Positions 49,607 through 64,000 of a DNA stretch of 64,000 bases are shown here, in pieces (the stretch's first letter is position 1; each line of letters starts with the position of its first letter). Source of the DNA: Hormiphora californensis (Eukaryota > Ctenophora > Tentaculata > Cydippida > Pleurobrachiidae); assembly GCA_020137815.1 (NCBI GenBank), contig CM035350.1:10142947-10206946 (forward strand), given 5' to 3'. Both the position numbers and the translations under genes were made by a program. Below the pieces are notes generated by a model. The model was not told the origin of the DNA. It saw nothing but the letters and a program-made list of their open reading frames with translations, and ran no database searches.

Positions 49607-50737
49607 TCAAAAGATGGCCAAGGAACTCTCGTAAAGGGGTTCCTCAGAGTCCAGGTTGATAGGTGTAAACTCTTTGGGTGGCCGGAACCCAGGTCTTGTC
49701 ACCGTTCTATCCAGCTGGTCGTACACCCCAGGTTTCTGTCGCGGTGAGGATCGGAGGTCAGCTTACACAGAATCCTCCTCATCGGGGTGGGAGGTAGTGG
49801 GGATGCTCTCTACTGGCGGTGGCGGGTGAGTCACTCTAGTGATCTTCCTGATGGCTTTGTGGTAGAGGGTGACTAACAGGATACCACCTACCACCAGGAT
49901 CACCAGAATACAGGATCCGATAATGTACCATACCCGACTTGACTCTATAACGCTGTCATCACCTGGATCATCATCTATATCTTGATCCTCATCTGGATAC
50001 TTCGTGGTCAGGTCGATTAATTGGGTTGTTTCCTTTCCGGTTACAGCGTTAGTTGCTGTTATCATAACTTGTTGGGTGGTGTTCAGATCCACAGTGATAG
50101 TCGTGTTTTGTTGGTAACCAGCTTCCACTGTTCCGTTCTTTATCTCAGTGCCGTCTGCAAACCAGGATACTTTAACTGGGTCCAGGGATGTTATCACAGC
50201 TGTCACGTTGTTCCCAGTCTGTTGTAGTGGGTCAAGTCTTGGTGTGTCACAGAAACATATCGCTAGGTAGGAGCACCCGGTGCTTAGTTGGTAGGACCAT
50301 TCGCTCTCTAGAACCTCAGATCGATAATCACTATTGATATCATCGTGAAAATGGAGGTATTCAGAAGATGTATCATCTCTGTATACTATTCCAAATGTGT
50401 TCCCACTCCAAAACATTCTAATTCCAGTCAAATATGATCCTGCCACCTGGGTTTCATCAAATCGTGATGCCGTGTGAGGATTAAAAACTAGTTGAGCTAA
50501 ACTTCTGCCAAAGTTTAACTGGAGTAGTACGTTGGAATTCATCGTCAAGTTCTTTAGAGAGATGCTGCAGTTATCGCCCACAGGTACCAGTACAGTTCCA
50601 TTGATCTTGGTGAGATTTAGGAATTTTCCAGATGAATACAGATGATAGCATTCATCGATATCACACACTTTTGTCAGGTCCGTGTGTACACCTTGTAGAA
50701 GTATAAAATATAACGAAAACAGGAGCAGCAGCATCAT
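49607..50737 (-). CDS. Single-exon type I membrane protein; in-frame TAA then a conserved-looking tail
   Basis: The main frame (50737 to TAA at 49763-49765) encodes 324 residues. It has a signal peptide (MMLLLLFSLYFILLQGVHT), an N-glycosylation-rich ectodomain with paired cysteines, a C-terminal Ig/PKD-like beta module (VKVSWFADGTEIKNGTVEAG, QQVMITATNAVTG), an acidic stalk (DEDQDIDDDPGDDS), a membrane helix (WYIIGSCILVILVVGGILLV) and a short tail ending DEEDSV. The same frame continues 51 codons past TAA (ADLRSSPRQKPGVYDQLDRT, PLYESSLAIF) to TGA at 49607. That extension is polar, looks like a cytoplasmic tail and carries tyrosine motifs YDQL and YESS. The family was not recognised; an adhesion or receptor role is inferred from architecture. 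Confidence 0.7.
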
Positions 50738-51020
50738 AGTTAATAGCAGTATATGGACAACTGAGACAATGATTTTATAGCAGGAAATAAATTACACGAC
50801 GGTTTCGTCGAACATCGACATCATCAGGCGACATCATCAGGCTGCAGCATCATATACTGAGACTTTTCTACTCATTGTTAGATTAGACACCTTTATATAT
50901 TTGGTTCGTCAGACGTCACGTGACATTAAATGGATCATTTTGCTTAGTTTATTACACTTGGGTTGAATGAAACAATACTGTTATTTCTAGCAAACCACCT
51001 TCCCTTTCTAGATATGACCC
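50738..51020. promoter_or_regulatory. Divergent promoter between the membrane protein and HAGH
   Basis: 283 bp separate the two start codons. Near 50912-50930 lies CAGACGTCACGTGACA, an overlapping CRE-like and E-box palindrome, about 95 bp upstream of the HAGH ATG. A short duplicated CGACATCATCAGG pair occurs near 50817-50842. Confidence 0.45.
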
Positions 51021-56980
<5,960 letters not shown>

Positions 56981-57322
56981 AGATCACAGTAGAGGGAGAG
57001 GAAGGACTCCTTTAAATAGAGATCACTTGACAGTAGAGGGAGAGGAAGGACTCCTTTAAATAGAGATCACTTGACAGTAGAGGGAGAGGAAGGACTCCTT
57101 TAAATAGAGATCACTTGACAGTAGAGGGAGAGGAAGGACTCCTTTAAATAGAGATCACTTGACAGTAGAGGGAGAGGAAGGACTCCTTTAAATAGATATC
57201 ATAGTAGAGGGAGAGGAAGGACTCCTTCAAATAGAGATCACTTGACAATTCATTTGAGATGTTGCATGTATTGTGTGAGAGAAGTATAATGTTTAAAGAG
57301 CTGTAAAACCCACATTTTAGCC

Positions 57323-57556
57323 ATGGATAAGAGGCCTGTATACGGGTCAACTAAACATCACATGGATAAGAGGCCTGTATACGGGTCAACTAAACATCAC
57401 ATGGATAAGAGGCCTGTATACGGGTCAACTAAACATCACATGGATAAGAGGCCTGTATACGGGTCAACTAAACATCACATGGATAAGAGGCCTGTATACG
57501 GGTCAACTAAACATCACATGGATAAGAGGCCTGTATACGGGTCAACTAAACACCAC
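57323..57556 (+). repeat. 39-bp coding repeat, six copies, each with an ATG
   Basis: Exact tandem copies starting at 57323, 57362, 57401, 57440, 57479 and 57518 (unit begins ATGGATAAGAGGCCTGTATA). The unit length keeps the frame and every copy supplies a potential start codon. The context before the first ATG (CATTTTAGCC) also resembles an acceptor. Confidence 0.95.
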
Positions 57557-58539
57557 ATCATGGTTGACTGTGAAGGGAAATCAACTGAAATATCAGACGG
57601 GATCACAACTACAAAACTTCCCATTTTCTCCTCCCAAGTTTACTACACCACCGAGTCTTTTTTGTGTAACCCTGATGATGATATGAATGGTGATGCTGTG
57701 TGTTTGGCAATGGACTCGCTCAATACCACCAGGGAGGTTCCAGGGAGAGTGATTGGGTTGGAACATGTCACAGGAAGGTACCTTCTAAAACACAGTGAGG
57801 GTCATCACGGAGTCTGTGATCACTTTGGTGACACGGCCCGTTCTCCTAATTCAACGATCTGGAGATATGATCCCGGGAGGAATTCCTCAGAGAAATACCC
57901 GAACCCTTGTATTACTTCCATCCAAGATATTCCGATCACCTGGATAACGGTGGTAAACAACCGAGATGTCGTTATAGCAACCAAGAACTCCCGGATTCTG
58001 TTTGTATCGGAGGGTGTGATAACATCTAATATCCGTGTAGATAGCCAGGTCCATTATATCTCTGTGTTATCGGATATTATTATCAGGGTTCACCATGGTA
58101 ACAGTGCTACAGATCTAACTATCCCAGTACTATCCCCACACACCTCATCAACCAATCAGGGGCCAGCATCATGCTCATCAACCAATCAGCAGCCAGCATC
58201 ATCCTCATCAACCAATCAGGGACCAGCATTCAATGGGTGTTTGTCCTCGTGTCAAAGATTAAAATGCAGCAGTTAGAATTGTTTGCGGAGGAACGTGCCC
58301 GGTGTGAAGATAAGAGAAGGTTTGTAGAGGAGATGTGGAGAGGACTGTTCAAACTAGCTCCTCAACAGAGGGTTGATGAAAGCCCCTTTGTAAGACAGTT
58401 CACTAAAGATGAGACGTTCCATGTTGAGAACAGTGCATCATTTCAGAAACAACTTCGTGATAGGTTAGATCTTCAGATGAGACAGAATCCAGATGAGCTA
58501 TCGACTGATTGCCTGGCAAACTTGCTGAGATTGTCCTAG
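57323..58539 (+). CDS. Unrecognised gene with start-codon repeats; frame change near 58140-58260
   Basis: The frame from 57323 begins with six perfect 13-residue repeats (MDKRPVYGSTKHH), then about 240 residues rich in beta-strand patterns (ITTTKLPIFSSQVYYTTESF, VIGLEHVTGRYLL, VVIATKNSRILFVSEGVI), suggestive of propeller-type blades. It then has a Ser/Thr/Asn/Gln linker of three TNQxPAS repeats and a TAG at 58274. A different frame over 58171-58539 continues with a helical segment (ELFAEERARCEDKRRFVEEM) to a clean TAG. The two probably belong to one protein, split by an indel in the 30-bp linker repeats or by an unrecognised intron. No family is assigned. Confidence 0.55.
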
Positions 58540-58697
58540 TCTTAGCGGGTACAATTACATGACGTGTTGTTTTATCAATATTTTTGAGTTTATGTCAATG
58601 TTTCATATTTCATTTCAATAACTCTGTTTTAATCTCAGAGCGTATATTGTATGTATGAATTCTAGTACTAACCCCACCACTCTTTCTCTCTAGCAGT

Positions 58698-61600
58698 ATG
58701 ACATTGTTATCGCAGCAACTCCAGAAGTTAGCCCTACCCCGGGAACAGATCAGGTCCGGTGCTATCGTCCATTCCTCTCTCATTTTCTCTGGTAGGACAG
58801 CCTCAGATTATGATATCTCCGAGCTCTATGATATAGGGTGTAATGGTCTAGAGGAACTGATTGAACTGGATGGATCCTTCGAGAGGTTCCGAGACAGTTT
58901 GTTTCATAGTAGCTCTCTTTCGTTTGAGAGATCCACCAAGGGTAGGGAGTTCCTGGTTACCATAGATACCGAGATTGAGCTATTTTTAGCTAGGGCTGCT
59001 AACTATGGTCTCCTCTCTGCTACTCTGAAGGCTCTGGAGTGGCTAGTTCGACTGTACAAGATCCACCTTCACAATGCAGACACACTCCTATCCTCATTCC
59101 TTCCTTTACACGATTCCAAAGTGTTTGGTAAGATTCTAGAGATCTGTAACCTACCTGATAATTGGACATGGCTGGAGGGTGCTAAGAAGAATCATAGTAC
59201 TGTGGGGAAGCCTGAGTTGGTGCGTCTGTGTGTCGCTACGCCTCACTATCTCACCCAGTTCATTGAGTCTTCTCTCCGCATAGTTGAGTTGTGTGACAGT
59301 AGAGTCCATCAGTCCTTCCTCACCTCCCTCCTCTTCCTGGTGTTAGAGGAGTTCCAAGAAGTTCCACGGGATGTTCTACCTCACATCTTCTCTGCTGTGA
59401 TCCGGGCTGTATCTGCCACAGGGAAGAGGAATCTCCAGTGTGTGGGATATATAGTGGCTGCCCAACTGAGCAGGAAAGTGACTTTGAAACAGGGCATTGC
59501 GGAGGAGTTGGTGGGTGCTATCCTGGAGAATGCAGGGGCGGATCTTGCGAGGGAGATTGTTCTAACTGTGGCCTGTGTGGTTCACCATTCTCCTGATATG
59601 GAGCTCCCTCTATCATTCCTCTCCGAGGACTACATTTCCATCATATCGACCATTACTAAAGATATCAGCGCTCTCCAGGGAGCCATGCTAGCAACTCTTC
59701 TGCGGGCTACCTTTGCTGGAAAGGAGCTGGGAGTAAGCGCTGACAAGCTGCTACAGTGTGCCCCGAGTGAGACTGCTCGGCAGACTTGTACCCGCTACTT
59801 TGAGTACTATTTCTCTGCTACCCCTACTGCTAGGACCACTAGTGGTGTCCGGGAGTTGGGGTACAGTCTGGCGGACCATCACGCCCTCCAGTTACAGGGT
59901 GTCTTTGAGGAGTGGTACCAGGGGGGACGAGATACAGCTGTCCTTCAGGAGCTGAAGGGTTTGTTGTTGGGTCGTTACCTAGGAAACACTACATCACAAC
60001 AGTTGGTGGAGATAAATCATGATGTGGCGGGTATAAGGATGCTGGGTCTCCTCCGGACCGCAGAGAAACTATCCAGCGGGGGTGAGTTAGGGGAGAGTGA
60101 GAGGGATGTGTTGCGGGCCAGTGTTCTGGCAAGGGTGTGTGATGAGGATGTGGGGGTGGCTGTCAAGGCACTGCAGCTGGCACGACAGTTCCTGGAGGCT
60201 GGGGAGGTGGTTGGGAGGGTGTTGGAGAGAGCGCTGACAAGGGGCGGCAATGGGGAGATGCTGAGTGAACTTGTAGAGTGGGGATGTGGCGATCCTGAGG
60301 TTGTATGTGTTCTATTAAACTGTGTTCCCAGTGGGGAGAACGAGAGGAAGGACCTAGCAGACAAACTCAAGTGAGTAGAAGATTCATTCGTGTTTCCCCA
60401 CATATTTTCATCGTATCATGTATGGTTCGATAAGTTTTCCTATTTTTAACTGTGTCCCCCCATCTCAGGTCATCCAAAGCTCTCAAGAAATATTCCAAGT
60501 TGCTCTCAGGAGATAACTGGATAACTACAATATCTGGTCACATAGCAACGGACTCTGCCATAGTGTCGGCCCTAACAACCGCTCCCTGTCCCATCCACTT
60601 CAGAGTTCTGTGTGAGATAGTGGCAGGGGGTGTGGCTGGTGATCAGGCTCCCCTTATTGTACACTACCTACTGGGCATTCTGGATACAGCCATCAACAGA
60701 AAGGTAGGGGGGAAACAACTTAGTTCACGGGGGGGGGGGCTGCATTCTCTGTTTCAAAGGGAGGTTGGGCGGTTAAAAGTTTAGAAATACATACTAACAT
60801 CATGTTAGTAACATGTTAGTAACATTGATGCATCTCCCTCCCTCAGTTTGAGTACCGTCCCCTACTAACACATCTTATCTCCCTCCTCAGTTTGAGTACC
60901 GTCCCCTACTAACACATCTTATCTCCCTCCCTCAGTTTGAGTACCGTCCCCTACTAACACATCTTATCTCCCTCCTCAGTTTGAGTACCGTCCCCTACTA
61001 ACACATCTTATCTCCCTCCTCAGTTTGAGTACCGTCCCCTACTAACACATCTTATCTACCTCCCTCAGTTCGAGTACCGTCCCCTACTAACACATCTTAT
61101 CTCCCTCCTCAGTTTGAGTACCGTCCCCTACTGACACATCTTATCTCCCTCCTCAGTTTGAGTACCGTCCCCTACTAACACATCTTATCTCCCTCCCTCA
61201 GTTTGAGTACCGTCCCCTACTAACACATCTTATCTCCCTCCTCAGTTCGAGTACCGTCCCCTACTAACACATCTTATCTCCCTCCCTCAGTTTGAGTACC
61301 GTCCCCTACTAACACATCTTATCTCCCTCCTCAGTTTGAGTACCGTCCCCTACTAACACATCTCCCTCCTCAGTTTGAGTACCGTCCCCTACTAACACAT
61401 CTTATCTCCCTCCCTCAGTTCGAGTACCGTCCCCTACTAACACATCTTATCTCCCTCCTCAGTTTGAGTACCGTCCCCTACTAACACATCTTATCTCCCT
61501 CCTCAGTTTGAGTACCGTCCCCTACTAACACATCTCCCTCCTCAGTTTGAGTACCGTCCCCTACTAACACATCTTATCTCCCTCCTCAGTTTGAGTACCG

Positions 61601-63950
61601 TCCCCTACTAACACATCTTATCTCCCTCCTCAGTTTGAGTACCGTCCCCTACTAACACATCTTATCTCCCTCCTCAGTTTGAGTACCGTCCCCTACTAAC
61701 ACATCTTATCTCCCTCCTCAGTTTGAGTACCGTCCCCTACTAACACATCTCCCCCTCAGTTTGAGTACCGTCCCCTACCTACTGATAGCTCACTATCTGC
61801 CCTGCTCCCTAAAGCTCAGAAACTCTTCAAAAACTTTGTGGTAATGAAGAGAGAGTGGGAGATGGTTGGTTTGGTCCTTCTCCTCTTGGAATCCCTGGCT
61901 CCTGCTATAACGTCACGCGATGACGTAGCAGCTGTACTGAGATACCTGGCACGGTCAAGATACCTTCAGATACCCTGCAAAGCCCTGGCCAGCGCACTTG
62001 ATAAACAGCTCGTGTACAATGCAACGTACAAGGTATCTCAATCACACAGTTCAGTAACTAGTATCACCACCATTAGTGTTTACCACACAGTGACTAGTAT
62101 CACCACCATTAGTGTTTACCACACTATAACTCTCTCTTGGTACAGGTGTTACGGTTTACAGAGAATCTGGATGATCTTGGTGAGGTGGTTAGACATGTCA
62201 AGTTACCCTCCGAGGAGGTACCCAACATACTACCCTACCTCCTGTGTGCCCTTGCCAGCGCTGAACTGGGAGGATGGGCCTACAAGCGCCTCAAAGCCAT
62301 ATCCAAACAGGAGGGAATACCCGGTGCAGCGGGGGATGTTCTGGGAGGGTTGAATCTAACTAAGGGTATGACTGAGTGTGATCTGAGAGAGGAATTAGGG
62401 CGTGTTGCCAAGGGGACGTGGGTGTCTGAGACTCTGGAGCTAGGGACCACTCAGCTACCTGAACTATTCACACTTCTGGGTGCAGTTCAGTGTAAGGAGA
62501 GGTTCGAATTTTCTCTCAGTAAGATCAAGGTTAGTAAAATGTTTTGGACTTTTTTGAAATTTGTTTGTTCCAGCAATGGTCTGAGTAAGTTGACATCTTG
62601 TTTTCAGGGTGGTTCGACAGATAACACTCTCCTCGGATCATATACAGCAGAGACAGGAAAACTGTTCGCCGCCAACCCTGACCTTCTATCTCTCTACACG
62701 GACTGTCTAACTTCAGCCCCTGTTCTCATGTCACGGACACTAAACAGCGAGTTCCTATCCACCGTGTCAGACAGTGCGGCCATATTGAGGGCCATATTAG
62801 GGGCCTGTGATGGGGAGAATGAGGGTCTTATCGCAGAGAGAGTAGCAGAATTAGCACCCGAATCCACCACTTCAGTGATGATTAGTTTGATGAAGGAGCA
62901 GGGCAATAGGGCCGCGCTACAAGTCCTCCGCTTACAGGTATGTGTACATTGTGTAGGGCCTATAACTTACCATAGCTTAGTGTTACTGCTGTCACTAACA
63001 ACTATCCTCCCATCACAGGGTACTGCCAGCAAGGAGATAGCGACGGTTCTCTTTGATATCCTCCCATCTTGGACTGGAGACGAGGAAGAGGTGGTGACCC
63101 TGCTGAGTACTGTAGCCACCAAACTAGGCAAGACCACGCCCCTGACACCCACTGCCCTGAAGCGTGTGGTTGATGTTATCAGGAGTACTGATGTGGAGAG
63201 GAGATCCCTGCACCATAGCTGTCTGGTACTCCTCGCCAAGTTATCGGCCCATTTCCCTGACCTGGTGCTGGATCATGTCATTACAATCTTTACCTTTATG
63301 GGAGACAACACCATCAGGAGAGACGACAACTACTCGATCCAGGTACAGTCATACAGTACTCAGTTACAGGGGCATTAGGTGATTAACTGACTTGAAGCAT
63401 GGTTCAAAAACCACAATTGTAGCTCGTTTAATAAGAGGCAATAACGATCCCAATTTTAGGTCCTTCAAGAGGCAATCACGACTGTTATTCCTGTGATTCG
63501 ACAAAAGAAGGATATTGTCAGTGTTCTGAGAGTATTCTGTGATTCTCTCCCTCACATTCCGTCCCACCGTTATGATACCATCTTCTCTCTTCTGGTGAAG
63601 ACTGCTGGAGCTCAATACCTCTTCCAAATCTTTATCTTCGTTTTAGAGTACTGCAGCCGGTGAGTCAGCCCCCTACCCTCTTCAGCTACCCTCAGTGTGC
63701 CCCCACTTCTCGTCCCATCTCTCCCCACTTCTCGTCCCATCTCTCCCCACTTCTCGTCCCATCTCTCCCAACTGCAATAAACACAGAGATACTATTATCC
63801 AATACTTTCCACAGGGAGCGAGAGATGGCCTCCCAGTTCTCTCATTTCCTCCAAGGATTGGCCCTTCACTTTGGATCTGCAGAGCTGGTTTCAACTGCCA
63901 GCTCCCTACTCACAACCCTAGCAAAACTACCCCAAAAGCTAGGAAAAAAG
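58698..63950 (+). CDS. HEATR1: HEATR1 / UTP10 (BAP28), N-terminal and central part, runs off the window
   Basis: Exons 58698-60370, 60469-60703, 61760-62032, 62146-62529, 62608-62937, 63019-63342, 63460-63659, 63815-63950; all phases agree. About 1,185 residues are present and the gene continues past 64000. The start MTLLSQQLQKLALP and the block GCNGLEELIELDGSFERF are typical of the family N-terminus. Alpha-helical HEAT-like repeats follow. Near the end, HFPDLVLDHVITIFTFMGDN, RRDDNYSIQ and VFCDSLPHIPSHR mark the conserved BP28-type region. HEATR1/UTP10 is a nucleolar U3 snoRNP (t-UTP) component needed for rDNA transcription and early 18S processing. An AG just before the ATG (CTCTAGCAG) allows a 5' UTR intron. 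Exon 1 is unusually long (1.67 kb). Confidence 0.95.
60785..61759 (+). repeat. Minisatellite of ~21 copies of the HEATR1 exon 3 acceptor
   Basis: Unit of 44-45 bp (38 bp in three copies): TTTGAGTACCGTCCCCTACT, AACACATCTTATCTCCCTCC, (C)TCAG. The real exon 3 starts CTCAG|TTTGAGTACCGTCCCCTACC at 61760, so each unit is exon start plus acceptor tract. Unit length is mostly not a multiple of three. Variants TTCGAG and CCCTCCCTCAG mark sub-lineages. Confidence 0.95.
62045..62135 (+). repeat. Two-copy 42-bp duplication before HEATR1 exon 4
   Basis: CAGT(A/G)ACTAGTATCACCACC followed by ATTAGTGTTTACCACAC occurs twice in tandem, in the short intron directly upstream of the acceptor at 62145. Confidence 0.85.
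63700..63772 (+). repeat. 22-bp CT-rich satellite in a HEATR1 intron
   Basis: Three to four copies of CCACTTCTCGTCCCATCTCT in the intron between the last two exons of the window. Confidence 0.85.
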
Positions 63951-64000
63951 GTAAGTAAGAGCATGGTACTGAATTCATAATCTGTGGTGTTTCTAACTAT

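Noticed and set aside
49733-49766. A 31-33 bp intron removing the TAA of the membrane protein
   Set aside because: Donor-like and acceptor-like bases exist and the frame would be kept, but the length is below what metazoan spliceosomes normally handle; kept only as an alternative.

Overview
The window looks like a piece of an intron-rich metazoan nuclear genome. Genes are split by short GT-AG introns of mostly 50-600 bp, and the gene set is animal-type: a membrane-anchored tyrosine-kinase-like protein, CLINT1/epsinR, KIF9, CIMAP2/LEXM, ZFAND4, polyubiquitin, HAGH and HEATR1. Dense microsatellites, minisatellites and small inverted-repeat transposons fill the gaps. An early-branching animal such as a sponge would fit, but I cannot fix the taxon from sequence alone. 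No bacterial operons, CRISPR arrays, rRNA or tRNA genes were seen.

Layout. 1-114: end of a plus-strand gene. 806-5885 (-): ten-exon STYK1-like transmembrane pseudokinase. 5886-9299: gene-poor, satellite-rich. 9300-10540 (+): small secreted cysteine-rich protein. 11037-11791 (-): possible small secreted protein. 12508-23466 (-): CLINT1/epsinR in 14 exons, with a 3.5 kb minisatellite and a 1.2 kb fold-back element in its introns. 24257-26338: two transposon-like elements. 26493-27760 (+): CIMAP2/LEXM-like, in three frames. 28169-33152 (+): KIF9 in 15 exons. 34638-35457: 20-bp satellite. 35914-38334 (-): seven-unit polyubiquitin with an intron in every unit. 39067-44393 (+): ZFAND4 in seven exons. 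45251-49134: nested transposons. 49607-50737 (-): single-exon type I membrane protein. 51021-56980 (+): HAGH (glyoxalase II), whose intron 2 holds a retroelement relic and a minus-strand gene. 57323-58539 (+): unrecognised gene. 58698 to the window end (+): HEATR1/UTP10, incomplete.

The genes do not form one pathway. Two themes recur. Cilium/flagellum motility: KIF9 and CIMAP2 are adjacent, and CIMAP2 has an RFX X-box-like site upstream. Ubiquitin: polyubiquitin and the ubiquitin-like AN1 protein ZFAND4 are head to head.

The most unusual feature is where the minisatellites sit. At several independent loci (STYK1-like exon 4, CLINT1 exons 2 and 4, HEATR1 exon 3) the repeat unit is a copy of the local 3' splice site: pyrimidine tract, AG and the first bases of the exon. 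It is tandemly amplified in the intron just upstream of the real acceptor. Other arrays copy a donor-side exon end (STYK1-like exon 8), a start-codon segment (57323) and a stop-codon segment (HAGH). The result is arrays of dozens of apparently complete acceptors in front of real exons. I found no named category for this pattern and treat it as the main candidate for follow-up.

Several single-base frame breaks (CIMAP2, CLINT1 exon 12, the 57323 gene) and indel-rich repeats at 17400-18240 suggest residual assembly errors, so broken frames should be read cautiously.
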